NCBI GenBank assembly: GCA_027475525.1
Contig: JAMWFC010000088.1
Location: 1,581,534 to 1,645,533, forward strand
Reading direction: 5' to 3'
Source: Macrolepiota albuminosa
Lineage: Eukaryota > Basidiomycota > Agaricomycetes > Agaricales > Agaricaceae
Length of the DNA stretch: 64,000 bases
Shown here: positions 32,917-45,140 of the stretch, one piece after another
How positions within the stretch are numbered: the stretch's first letter is position 1
Layout: every line of letters begins with the position of its first letter
Made by a program: the position numbers and the translations under genes
Notes under the pieces: generated by a model
The model's input: the letters and a program-made list of their open reading frames with translations, nothing else
Database searches by the model: none
What the model was told of the DNA's origin: nothing

Positions 32917-35620
32917 ATGGCTACGTATACTCATACCTACTACCCTATGGGCTACCAGACTGACCCTTACGGGCACCCGGTCCCCGATCACTACTCTGCA
33001 CAGACTTCCCACCCTGCCTATCCACCTCTCCCATACGAACCCCAATACCTCCACCGCCACTGGGCCCCTGACCCATCTCTCTATGATCTGGGGCCCTCAG
33101 CTAGCTGGGCCCCTCCGCCCAATCTAGCCATGGCGCGACCCGTGGAGGTTCCCTCATACTGGAGCATCTCCGGGGGCCTGCCGGAGACACCACCAGTTTC
33201 CAGTGGACCTTGCCCGGTACCCCCCAGCAAGGGCCCCTTTGCACCCACCCCCTACTACGGTTACCAGCGCCCTGCCCCCCAACCCCGGGGACCTCTCAAC
33301 TATGACTATCCCCCTCGACACTACCCAACTGCTGCCCCACCCGCTCGGACTCCTCCCTCGCCAATGGGATGACGACGTCTCGAGGACTACGAACGGCAAT
33401 GGGACGAAGTGCTTCGCTCGCTCAGGATCTCGCTGGAGGACTTTGCGCAACGGGCAAGGGCGCTACTCATGGAATTTGGGCATGACGACTTTGCAGGCAC
33501 TCTGGAGGACTGGGCCCATTGCTTGGTCGAATTCGGGGATCGCCTCACACGAGGAGAACTCTCGGAGCAGACTATGGTAAAGTATAGATGCAACACGATC
33601 CTCCGCGAAGAATTGCAACAACTGCTCAACGAAGTCCACGTGTCCCCCTCCCCTTGACCCCTCAACGACCCTGCAGACCCAGGCCGCTCAATTCACATCC
33701 AGCGGGAACCCCCAGAACCGGCCCTGGCAGCCTCCGCGGTCTCCACTCCGGAGCAACAACAATGGGAAGAGCAACAAAACACCTCAGCCATACTATGGTC
33801 CCTCAACCCGACAGAAGGGCTATTTGATCAGCCCGCTGCCTGCACGGTAGGCTTGTCGACTCGCCGTAGGGCTAACTCTGTTCCTAGCACCTTCAAAACC
33901 TGGGGACAGACCTAGAGACCCCTGGAACCGCTCCAACAAATGGATAACACCCGACCCCCGCCTCTGACGACCTCCAGTAGACCCCGGGTGGACACCTCTA
34001 ACATGGATGACACGCTGTGCTATATTGACAAGCTCACGTGCAGCAACAACAAACAACGCCCTGCACCCATGCCCACAACTACCCCAGCACCGCCTCCCAC
34101 GTCAGCCCCGGCCCCTTCAGAGCCCAACTTCCGCTGCAACCCCCCGCCCCACTTCGACCTCCGGAACCCCCCGCAACCTCCTATGCAGGCGTGACCTTCC
34201 CAGGCTGAACGTCCCCCGCGCAACCTGGCACCCGACCCAGCACCCGACCCCCCTCAGGCCAACCTGACACCACTGAACCCTCCCTGGCTGCCTCCGCCAC
34301 CCCCAGCCAAACCTCGAGGACAACCCCCAGGCCCCCCACCTCCGCCACCCTCTGCGTGGAGACCTGGGCCTCCCCCCAGCAGGAACAAACCTCCCTGGGA
34401 CCACGGACCTCCTGGGCGCGGACCCCCAGGTGAGCCACCTGGAGGAGGCCCTCCAGGCAGGTGGGGTCCTGCCCTTGGTGCCTTTCCTCCACAAGAAGGG
34501 GGGGTAACCATTATTACTACTACTACAATGCCGGCCCCCCTCTCCGCAATGCTGCCGGACCGGACGATGCTCGCAACACCCTCACCTGCAAAGGATGCCT
34601 GGACATTCAAAAGCCTGATGCATTCACAGCCAGGACCCTTGAAAATGGCATACATTCCTCACCCAATGTCTTAACACGTTTCAGGCAAAGCCACTCACGT
34701 TCCAGGTTGACAGCTCCTGGGTGGCCTTTGCTGCCTCGTACCTCTGGATCGCCTTCGACCATTACATGGCCCTCATCCAGTTTGACCCCAACAACCTGGC
34801 GCTCTCTCGCTGGCAAGCCTTCGTCGACGAGTTCTCCAGGAAATTCGGGATCTACGACACCGTGGCTGAGGCCAAGGACAACCTCTTCAACCTCCGGATG
34901 CGCTCTGAAGAACGTTTCACCACCTTCATTGTACGTTTTGAAAAGGAAGCTTACGAGACAGGTTGGAATTACAGCGCCCTCCAGTATGGCCTCTGCCATG
35001 CCCTGCCGCAACGTATCAAGGACGTCCTCCGACTCGCCCCGAAACAACCCTCCTACGATGGATACAAGGCCCTCGTCATGCAGATTGACCAACGTTACTA
35101 GGAAGACCACAGCAAGTATTCGAACTCCTGACCCCCCTGGAACCCTAGGGGAGGACCCCCATGGCCCTCCGGCAAAACCCCCAACCCTCAAAATCGAAAC
35201 CCCGGTCCCCCTGCGTTCCCTGGCGGCCAACCCCCAGTGAGTTGCGGCCCACCCAATACTAACCCCGGCAGCAGCGCCCGCCCCCAGGCCCAACTCAACG
35301 CCGCTGTGGCCGCCCACAACTCGGGCGACATGCTAAGCCCCGAGGAACCCCCAGAAGACCCCGAAGACCTCGACTTTGCTGACAAATGGAACAAGGAGGC
35401 CCTCCGGGCCAACCGGCTTCAAAAGAAGGGACGACCCTGGATCAAAGTTCTGAAGGATGTGCAGGAACGACAAAGGAGGGAAGGTGTTTGCATACTCTGC
35501 GGTGAGAAAGACCATTTCATCTCCGAGTGTCCCCAACGACAGGTTATGGGATGCGCCACCTGGACCTTCGAAGGGGAGGACGCCACCTTCGAGTATTCGG
35601 AAAACGACCCAGCAATTTAG
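32917..35620 (+). pseudogene. Gag, element A
   Basis: It starts at the ATG 34 bp inside the LTR ([10 protein letters not shown], as in B) with a Tyr/Pro-rich N-terminus. A stop at 33370 (CGA to TGA against B) and others follow, with at least one frame change before 34,720. Conserved segments are the Pro-rich middle, the retrotransposon gag core (34,721-35,101, e.g. [14 protein letters not shown]) and the CX2CX4HX4C knuckle [14 protein letters not shown] (35,490-35,535). The tail ends ENDPAI. In this copy the knuckle frame is intact, and it shows what element B should read at 57,690. It overlaps pol by about 94 bp in the -1 frame. Confidence 0.88.
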
Positions 35621-38600
35621 ACCTGGAAGACACCTTAAATCGTGGAATCGACCCCGACGTCTTTTCTGCCCCAGTTTCCCATCTTTGCTCCACAACACTC
35701 GCACAAGACACCCTCACGGCTTACCTACCCTCCCACTCCTCGCACTTCCTCCTCCTCAAAACCCGCCTCACCCCTTCTGGAACCCCCCTCAACATCCTCG
35801 TCGACAGTGGCGCCACCAACAACTTCATCAACAAGGCATGGTCTACCTTCGCCCTGGAATCCGCTCAGCGACTCCCGGTCCCGGTGCGGCTCTGCCTCTT
35901 CGACGGAGACACCTCTACAGTGAGGGGACATCACTCACTTCGTGCGTATGCCCATTACTTTCGCCAACGGACAGACTCACACCCTCTGGATGTTGATAAC
36001 CAAACTCCACTCTTCCACACCCCTGGTCTTAGGGCTCCCATGGCTCCGAGACACCAACCCCCACATCGATTGGCGACATCTTACCCTTCGCCTGACCCGG
36101 GACCCAACACCCGACGACCAGCAACTCCCCTTTGACATCCCCCACTCTCCAAACCCTACTCCAAAGGATGGGCCCCCACCACCCCCTGGACTCCAGTCCC
36201 GCTCGTCCTGATCCTTCGTCATCAATGCCAGGCTGGACAGCGCCCCAGGACCGATATTGGCCCTCGACAGCGGAGCCACTGGAGGTTTCATCAGCGATGC
36301 CCTCGACCTTCCCCACGACTCCCTCGACCAGCCCCTCCACCTGCAATGCCTCGACGGCACCCCCTCCTCCTCCGGCCCCATCCAGGGGTCTCACTCGGGG
36401 TGCGTGACCCTGGACAACAACTACGAGTTCACCTCCAACTTCCTGGTCATACGACTTTACAAATCAACCCCGATGGTGCTGGGACTACCCTGGCTACGCA
36501 ACACGAACCCCGACATCGATTGGAGGATGCTCACCATGACCTTCCCAGAACTCAAAAACCACCCCTTGACCGCCGTGCACCTCTGGGCCCTGGGGAGCGA
36601 CCCAATGCCCGACACCCCTGGGACGACAGCCGCGCCCTCCACGCCTGTCTGAGCCCGCAAAGCCCCTGATCGACCCCCAAACATTCCTCGGAACAGGTAC
36701 AAAGGGCCGAACTACCTGGGCTGGTCTCAGACACACGTCACACCCGCTCCAGCCAATGCATCTGCGACCCCGATCGACCTGAACGCACTCGACATTAGGA
36801 TCATTGGAGCCGCCCCCTTCACCCGTCTCATGAAGGACGGAACCCCCACGTTTCAGCTACACACCTCGCCATCTCTCCTGGAAGAACACCTATGAGGGGA
36901 CGCTATCCCCCCAGAAAAGAAAACTGAGGAGCAGATCCTCTGAGAAGTAGTTTCCCCAGAGTATCACGAGTTCGCTGACGTATTCTCTGAAGGAGACGCC
37001 AAGGAGATTCCCCCTCACCGCCCTTATGACCATACTATTGACCTTGAGGAAGGAGCCGCCCCCCCTTTCGGCAAGGTGTACAACATGTCGGAGGTTGAAC
37101 TCCGGGCCCTCAAGGACTACCTCGATGAAATGCTCAGTAAGGGATTCATCTGACCCTCTGCCTCCGCTGCCGGAGCCCCGGTTCTATTCACCAAGAAGAA
37201 GGACGGTTTGCTCCAACTCTGCGTTGACTACTGGGGACTCAATAAGATCACCAAGAAGAACCGCTACCTGCTCCCGCTCATCGGCAATCTGGTCGATCGA
37301 CTCCGCAGTGCCAAGGTTTACACAAAAATAGACCTCTGCTCCAGCTACAACAATGTCCGCATCGCCCTGGGACATGAGTGGAAAACCGCATTCTGCACGC
37401 AGTATGGTTTGTTTGAGTACCTTGTGATGCCTTTCGGAATGACTAACTCCCCCGCCACGTTCCAATACTTCATGAATGACATCTTCCATGACATGAGTGA
37501 CGTTTTCGTGATCGTCTACTTGGACGACATCCTCATCTACTCCAACTCGAGGGAGGACCACCAGAAGCATGTCCGGCAGGTCCTGGAATGCCTCTGGGAG
37601 CACAACCTCCATGCCAAGCCCGAGAAGTGTTTATTCCACATGGACGAGGTTGAGTATCTCGGTGTCATCGTATCTCCGAATGGCATTTGCATGGACCCCC
37701 ACAAGGTCAAGGCCATCGTCAACTGGCCGCAACCTCGGAACATGAAGGAAGTACAATCCTTCTTGGGTTTCGCTAATTTCTACCGGAGGTTTATAGACAA
37801 CTACTCCAGTATCATGAAACTCCTCAACCGGCTCATACACAAAGACGTTGCCTGGACTGACAATGCTTTGTTTGCTGAACCCCATTGGAACTGGGACAGT
37901 AAGTGCCAGAGCGTCTTTAACCTGCTCAAGGAGGCTTTCACAGTCGCCCCTGTACTCCGGCACTACGACCCAGCCCTCCTGATTATCCTGGAATGCGATG
38001 CCTCTGACTACGTCATCGCCAGGGTTTTCTCGCAGATGGGATCTGACGGTGGGGAGCCCCAGCCAGTTGCCTTCTACACCCGGTCCATGATTGATGCCGA
38101 GCTCAACTACGACATCTATGATAAGGAACTCCTTGCCATTGTCGAAGCCTTCAAACAATGGCGAGCCTACCTCGAGAGAGCTCGGCACTGGATCCAGGTC
38201 TACTCGGATCACAACAATCTGCAGTACTTCACCACGACCAAGCAACTTAGTCAACGACAGGCCCGATAGTCCAAGATCCTCTCGGAATACGACTTCACGA
38301 TCCAGTACCGCCTGGGACGGCTGGGAGCTAAACCCAATGCCCTCACCTGACAACCGGACGTTTACCCCAAGAAGTCGTTTGAGGCAGAACGCAATGCGTT
38401 CAATCATCGCGTGGTGATCCCTCCTGAACATTTGAATGCCGTACTGATTTTAAACGACAAAGGGACCCTGAGCCAGATCCGCCGCGCCCCCCGAGACAAG
38501 TACTTCACCGACCACAACCCCCGCAACAGTCCCAATGGAACCGACTGGGACCCTGCCTTCTCCTTATCCCCTGACAAAAAACTCCTCCTCTGGAACAGCC

Positions 38601-39666
38601 GCATCTATGTCCCGGATCATGCCCGACTTTGCTACGACGTTCTGCGCCAACACCACAACCACAAGCTCCGGGGACACCCTGGGATACGTAAGACCCTCCA
38701 GCTTATCTCCCGGACTTACTTTTGGCCAGGGATGAAGAAGGATGTGACCCGCTACATTTGATTGTGCGAACCCTGCCTCCGGGCCCACTCTTTGTGTCCA
38801 AGTTCTGGACTTTCCTGTGTAAGGCCCTTGAAGTAAAGACTAACCTCTCCACTGCCTACCACCCCGAAACTGACGGTCAAACCAAAAGGGTCAATCAGTC
38901 TCTCGAGCAGTACCTCCGACTGTACGTCAACTACTTGCAGGACGACTGGCACACCGAGCTCCCCCTGGCTGAGTTCACCTACAACAACACGCCGCACTCA
39001 GCCACTGGGGTATCACCCTTCTTTGCCAACAAGGGATACCACCCCCAACTGACACTCTCGCTCTGGGACATCCCATCGCATGCCGCCCACGAGGTCGCCC
39101 AGGACCTCCAATCTCTTCACGAGTTCCTCTGGGAAGAGATTGACACCGCGAACCAGGCCTATGCAAAACACACCGACCGGAAATGAGAAGACACCCCCGA
39201 CTGGACCCCCAGGACAAAGGTATGGTTAGATCGACGCCACCTCCGCACCTGCCGGCCCTCCCCAAAACTCGATCACAAGCGTCTCGGCCCGTTCAAAATT
39301 TTGAAGAAAGTCTCATCCCACGCCTACAAGATCAAGCTCCCCCTGGGACTTAAAGGTCTGCACCCAGTATTCCACGTCTACCTCCTGGAATGACACCCCC
39401 CAGATCCCTTCCCTGAACGACGCCCTGAGCCCCCTCTCCCAGTCGAGGTCGAGGATGAGTACCACTACAAGGTTGAAGACATCCTCGACTCCCAGGACAT
39501 TTGTGGGTGACCCCACTTCCTTGTACGATGGAAGGGATACGGCCCAGAGGACAACACCTGGGAACTGCGTCAAAACCTCGAAGGCGCCCTCGACAAACTC
39601 TGAGACTTCCAGCAACAGCACCCAGAAAACAACCCTCCCGGGCGTAGGACCCACAGACGGCAGTAG
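35527..39666 (+). pseudogene. Pol (PR-PR-RT-RH-IN-chromodomain), element A
   Basis: Colinear with the intact pol of element B. First protease-like DSGATNNF at about 35,800, second DSGATGGF at about 36,265, RT with YLDDILIYS near 37,516, RNase H with ECDASD near 37,992, integrase zinc domain at 38,640-38,780, and chromodomain at about 39,455-39,570. At least ten TGA stops correspond to CGA in B (for example 36,210, 36,895, 37,154, 39,185, 39,393). Around 38,792 some 268 bp present in B (60,994-61,261) are missing, including both catalytic Asp codons of integrase. Element A has 33 bp near 37,855 that B lacks (an in-frame loss in B between two TGG codons). Confidence 0.92.
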
Positions 39667-39960
39667 TGGGCATAACCCCCGCCTCTGGGCTTAATAAAGA
39701 TTCAACTCCCATGTATATCTTCTGTTTCCCCTCTCTAACCCTTCGACACATTCCCGATGTTACTTACTTTAACTCCCACGTATATTTCCTGCTTCCCCCT
39801 AACTCTTCGACACGTTTCTGATATTACTTACTCACTCCCCTGGCTCCAAAAGACTAAGTATATACATTTTTTCTTATGACTACACTATCTACAGTACTGG
39901 GCCGGAACAAGAAACATAACAAACAAAAAAGAAAAAAAAGAAAACAGCAAGATGCCGCCC

Positions 39961-41676
39961 CTAACGCTGGGGCCCCAAACCGTGACTCCCCTTGCCCTCC
40001 CCTCCCCTTGGCCAACCCCGGAAATCCTCCCCCACCCTCTCTGGACCATGCTCCCGCCACACTTTCTTGGCCAGCAGATTCCAGGATGGGAGGGGCTTGC
40101 CCTCATCCAACACGTGCTCGAACCAGGACCCCGGGGCGGGCATGTTCCTCCGCTGGTATGCGACCACCAGTCGCCCCAGGAGGTCGAGACCGCGCTCCAC
40201 CCTGGGGGTTGTCACCTCTGGGCACTGCCCCTCCTGCAGCGCAGCGAGTGCCGTGGCAGCCCCATCCAGGAGCAGACGGTGCTCCTGGGCCCAGCTTGGA
40301 GACGTTAGCAAAAGAGGTGAGCAAGTGACAGGGGACTCACTCAGAGATGCCATGCACGCGATCACCACATTGTGGCGCAGCCCCTTTGTCAACTCCTGTT
40401 CCAAGAGGACCCCCTCCAGGATCCCCACTCCCTGCCCCAGCCTCGCCCACAACGCCTCCAGCTCCGCCTCCACCTCCCCCCAAGCGACTCAGGCCTCCTC
40501 CAACTGCCGAAGCGCCTCCTGACCCGCCTCCAACTCTCTCCGCACATCGGCCTCCCCCCTACCCTCCTCGGACTCCCCCGGACGCTCCTGAAAGACCCTC
40601 ATGTCCGCTCCCAGGGGCCGCCCTGACAGAGGCGAGAACACTGCTGGGGAGAGATGTGGGGGGAAAACCGGGGGCAGGGTCCCAGAGGGCAAACGTGCCC
40701 TCTTGGAGGGCCCCAGGGAGGGGCTAGGCGACGCCTGCCGTTTCCCCTTATTAGGGCGCCCCTCACGTCCCTCCCGCCCTTGGGTGCCGGACCGGGTCAC
40801 CTGACATGTGATCAAGACCATGGGCCGGCCCCAGCTGCCCACCTGGACAACCCCCCGTCCTCCCGCCCCACCTCCAGGGGCCTCCCGGGGCGCCTCCTCC
40901 TGGACCTCAGCCCCCTGGCGACCCAATCCCTCTCCTCTACCCCCATCCTCTGGGTGATGCCTCCTAACAGCCAACCCTGCTCCCGTGAAATGCAGTATGC
41001 CCTCCAAAGGGCCAAAACGGAGCATCGCTCATAATTGAGGCGACAGGCCTCACACACGGAAGTATCGTGCTGGGATGAGATGGACAGGGCCTTGAACGAA
41101 CACGCCACCATGCGACGTGCGCAGTGAAGACACTAGGCATCCAGGTTAGCCACGGAACCAGAGGTACAAAACTACTTACTGGCCCGTTGCTAACACACCA
41201 GGCATGAGGAGGCAAGCCCCGAGGCCTCACCAATGCCCCCTCAAAGGCCTCCTGCGTCACGCTGGCCCACACAACGCAATGAATCTCTGGGACCTCAGAA
41301 ATGGCTCCCACCGCCATCCCAGAACAGCGGAAACGAGGGGCGACCAGTCTAGAACGAGGAGGGGGAGGGGGATGGGGGGGACGCACGGTCATCCATGCAA
41401 AGGTGGGCGTGGGATGGCTGGGGCCTGACCCTGAAGGACCCACGGGAGCCAGCTGGGACCCGCTTCCAGGACAGGATTATTGAGTTGTTCTGGAAAAGGA
41501 AGGTCAGTTGAGATAAGCGGACGACACGGGAAGCACTCACGTTGCTGGGCAAGCGCCGCCATGCACTCCTGGTTGAGGCGAGCTCGGTACCGCACATCCC
41601 GGGCTTCCCAGGCCATGAGGGGCGCGACCTCGTTAGTATGTGGAGGCGTCAGGGAATGCGTTGGCGTACGCGACAT
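39961..41676 (-). pseudogene. Antisense Zn2Cys6/coiled-coil gene, element A copy
   Basis: Convergent to pol, starting at ATG 41676 only 128 bp from the 3' LTR. First exon 41676-41541 (donor GTGAGT). An intron at about 41,173-41,130 (GTAAGT...CTAAC...CTAG) is followed at once by the Cys cluster. A third intron lies at about 40,353-40,305. The cluster reads CX2CX6CX15CX2CX6C, identical in spacing to element B. The last acceptor is CAA in place of the CAG of B, and the exon 1-2 join is out of frame, so this copy is dead. Cys spacing, intron positions and the WFE(H/R)VLDEG C-terminal block are shared with B, which shows the gene was once functional and element-borne. Confidence 0.78.
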
Positions 41677-41803
41677 GGTTGAGTTTGATGGTAAAATTTT
41701 TTTCGATACGTGGCAAGTCAGATGCCAGATCCCACGATTGGACCCCAGTCTGAACCACCAGCTACGCACGCCTCGGAGGGTCTCGGTGCTGAGGGGGGGG
41801 TGA

Positions 41804-42500
41804 TGTCACGACCCCTCCCCTCCGGATCCACCCTGGGACACCCCTGGAACACCATCCGGGACCCTCCCTCTGACTCCACAGAACACGCCCCGCCATCACA
41901 CGCATCAAGGGCCGCCATCAGCCGCCACCAGCCCCAATCAACGATCGGATCACGCAACTTGCTTCTGGCCATCACGCATCATGCATCACAGCTCCCTCTG
42001 CGCCAATTGATCGCGCTCCCCACATACGTGATCCAAGTATACAGTCCCTGCCTGCTACTCAATGACTCCCAGAACCCATCCCAGACACCCTGGAACCCCA
42101 AGACCTGGTCCCGTAGTACTTATAGCGTAGTTTCCTGTTGTATTCGCTAGTCTTAATATTAACTTGAATTGTTGCGTGCCCTCTGCTTGACTGGTATGCA
42201 CTGACTGGCACGCTTGAATAATCGCGTGCTCTAAGTTTGGTACGCACTCCGCGACTTATAATTTGTTAACCCGGTCTCGTCTTAGAACCCCTGGTTCATG
42301 ACTCGACCCCCACCCAACCCTCAGCTACCCGAAACCCAAAACCCCCGGATCAAGTCCCCTTTCCCAGGATTACCCCTGTCTGCGTCTTGAACCCCGGAGT
42401 CCTAGCCCCGGAGTTTCAGACACCCGAGTATCTGTAGATCAAGTCCGCCTCGTAAGGGTGTTGCTTTCCCAGAAAGCCCCCGACTCAGCAGAACCTGACA
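41804..42500 (+). repeat. 3' LTR of element A
   Basis: 697 bp, TGTCACGACC...AACCTGACA, preceded by a G-run polypurine tract and followed by the CCCAC target duplication. Confidence 0.93.
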
Positions 42501-42650
42501 CCCACTTTAACTTAGTTGCTTAGGCGCCCAATTCTTAGTGCACATCCCTTACCACCACCCCTTGCTGCACTTAACCCACTTTAACTTAGTTGCTTAGATG
42601 CCCAATTCTTAGCACACATCCCTTACCGCCACTCCTTGCTGACTTACTTT
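42501..42650. repeat. Diverged 74-bp tandem repeat at the target of element A
   Basis: Copies begin at 42501 and 42575 (CCCACTTTAACTTAGTTGCTTAG) with several mismatches. The second copy preserves GCACTTAACCCACTTTAAC uninterrupted, which serves as an empty-site version of the insertion point. Confidence 0.75.
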
Positions 42651-42685
42651 TTACCTTTCCGACTTGTTCTCTGAGACCTGCCTGG

Positions 42686-43754
42686 TGATAGGCTTCTACT
42701 TGGACTGAGCACATCAAGAGACATTATAGGCCAACCAACACTTGACATACTGGAGACTCTAGTAATCAGTTTGGGATATAGAGCAGCCCTAGCTCTGGCA
42801 CCCTACAGAACTTATCCATTTACCCTAATCGCCAGCTACCAGGCCTTCAGCACACTCCATTCACCTATTCCAAGGATAAAGGAGGCTCAGAATGTATAGC
42901 GCTAACATGATGGTGAGAGAGGACTCTAACCAATCCCCGATCACTTTCAGAAGGAGTCAGCAGCAGGCCCTGCCAGTTGACAAGGCACTTCAATCAGAAG
43001 CCTAAAAGAATCAATAATAGTGGCATAGGATATACTTAAACCCGACATCTGAACCTGTCAGGAACAGGTACAATGAGTGGCGCTGACATTAGCGCTGACA
43101 GCGTTTGTCGAGGATTTTCCGACCATACCCCAGAACAGCCTGGCCAATTGGAGTTATAGTAAAAGTGAGCAGACTTGTATAATTCTAAGTCAATATAGAG
43201 TCACCGTTGGTCACCATGGGTCATAATGCCGTTGGTCGCCGTCATCCATGTGCAAAAGGTTGCCATTGACAGGTCACCATTAGAGGAAACCATGAGGAGA
43301 GGCGCTAAGAGGTAGCACCGCAGAGGGACTTTTTATCTTGGCAAACACAGTAGTGCATAATATATAAGATAGCTACTTTACATGTATATAACAACAAATC
43401 GTAACCCCTTGAGCACCCAGTTACACTTAGTGTTCAAATCATGCTAGCTTTAGCTGACTTTGTCACTAAGTCAGGCGCTAGCTTTGTCTATCTTGTCTTT
43501 GTCATTTACGGTGCCACCTATAGGCACATTACGCTGCACTACTCATCTTTTCTTTTATACCTTTGCTTAAACTATGATGCTTACCATCTGCTAGGTAGCA
43601 CTCAAGGCGCTATAATCTAGCGCATCATTCTATCACTTCTGCTCGAGCACACAGGGACCCTGTCAGGACTCCTCACAACTACGAACGCCAAGCACTGGAG
43701 ACAGCATTGTACTGCATATACGTCCAGCACACCCAACCACAGTTGGCGTTATCA
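42686..43754 (+). repeat. LTR-like repeat, copy c (TGATA...TATCA, 1,069 bp)
   Basis: Bounded by inverted TGATA/TATCA ends, with a TATA-like core (CATAATATATAAG) at about 43,357. It matches copies a, b and d. The size, TG...CA ends and core promoter suggest a solo LTR of an element not otherwise seen here. No target duplication is evident (CCTGG left, CCAGT right). Confidence 0.55.
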
Positions 43755-43861
43755 CCAGTACTCCCTCAAAACACTTAGCACATCCAATGCTTACAGGTCA
43801 GTAGCCATAAATCATATCTGCTATTGATCTACTTTTGGGCATCATCAGAGCAAATCACATA

Positions 43862-44410
43862 TATTTCAGTACTTCATAGTTGCCATGTGTTATGCTGTTG
43901 GTCACTATTATTCATGTGCTAGCAGTTGCCATTGACAGATTACTGTTAGCTACAACTATAAGAAGAAACATTAATTTTTAGCACTTCACATGAATTTATT
44001 CTCAAATTACAGTAGTGCATAGTATAAAAATAACTACTCAACTTGTAAATAGCAATAAATTGAAACCTATTGGATCTCCAGTTACTACCATTGTTAAAAA
44101 AGCTTGCTGGCCTGACTTGTGCTAGCATTATCTCTATTATTTTCATCTCTATTATTTTCATTATTTATAGTGCTACCATAGATACATTTGCATTATGCTA
44201 TTTCATTTTTTCACAGTATAGTCATCAGACTCATCATGCTTACAGTTTTCTAAGTAGCATCTAGACTATCAAATCCTAGCACCTCATTCATCATCTTGAG
44301 CATACTGAGACTCTGTAGAACTCCTTGCATACTGTCCATGGAGATAATGTTTTATTATATATCAAACAGCATATCTAATCACTATTAGCATCATTAACAG
44401 ATGCCAGCTA
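43862..44410 (+). repeat. LTR-like repeat, copy d (right part)
   Basis: Colinear with the right half of copy c from the TTGGTCACTATT block to the AATCACTATTAGCAT end. It is AT-shifted and CpG-poor. Confidence 0.55.
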
Positions 44411-45140
44411 ATGCTAACACCCCCTTTTAAGCTACAAAAACTCCTTTGGAGGGTGTGCCACCCTCTTTTTATTTATGCAGGGACTTGTGAAAACATCAAT
44501 GGGCCACCATTCATTGTGTTATTCATCTTTTAATTTTATTTGCTAGTAACAGATTTATAATGCAACAGATAATTGCCAATCTGTTTAATTGCTGGAAGAT
44601 TCTACAAGGCCAGAAGTATGATTTTTCTTCACAGCATATGCAGAAGGAGACAATGTTTTTTTTGCCCAGCCTGCATCAGTTTTGATAGAAAAAAGATAAT
44701 TAAAGTTAAAAAAAATACTAATGTATGATAGCTATGCACTATTGAGCACAATTATAGCAAGTACTAGAGACATACCATTTAAATCAACTCCAAGGCTCTA
44801 AGCAACAAATATTTTGTTAATAATAATTTTATAAAATTTTGAATTGTAAGAAATTATATGTCAGTCAACAAAAATACTAGGCTTGCAAACCCCTATTCAA
44901 GAGTTTGCTTCTCAATAAACTAAACAGAACAATATTATTAAGCTTTTTAGATGACTTGTTTTGCAAGAGAAATCAAATATAAATTTACATATAATCAAAG
45001 AGTATGCACAATAAAAAAGAGAAGAAGTGATTTTAACAAGTCTTTCAAAAAGTTTTTATATAATGTTAGTAAAGTTTTCAGTATTTCATTCGTCATTATG
45101 AGCATTTTTTGACAAAGAACTATTATTTTTTGGTGTTAGG
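44411..45140. other. AT-rich 3' flank of the NLR-like gene
   Basis: No gene is seen. AT-rich DNA without recognisable repeat ends. Confidence 0.5.

Larger units (their letters stand above)
32152..42500 (+). mobile_element. Chromovirus (Ty3/Gypsy) element A, full length but decayed
   Basis: 5' LTR 32152-32883 and 3' LTR 41804-42500, both TGTCA...TGACA, are flanked by the 5-bp direct repeat CCCAC at 32147-32151 and 42501-42505. Gag, pol with two protease-like domains, RT, RNase H, integrase and chromodomain are on the plus strand. A spliced antisense gene lies between pol and the 3' LTR. A G-rich polypurine tract (GAGGGGGGGGTGA) abuts the 3' LTR. It is the same family as element B. Nearly all stops in gag and pol are TGA at CGA codons of B, and a deletion of about 268 bp removes part of the integrase. 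Confidence 0.95.

Noticed and set aside
42501..42650. Tandem repeat right of element A as a seventh case of the 77-bp artefact
   Set aside because: The offset is 74 and the copies differ at several bases, so it is a real, older repeat.
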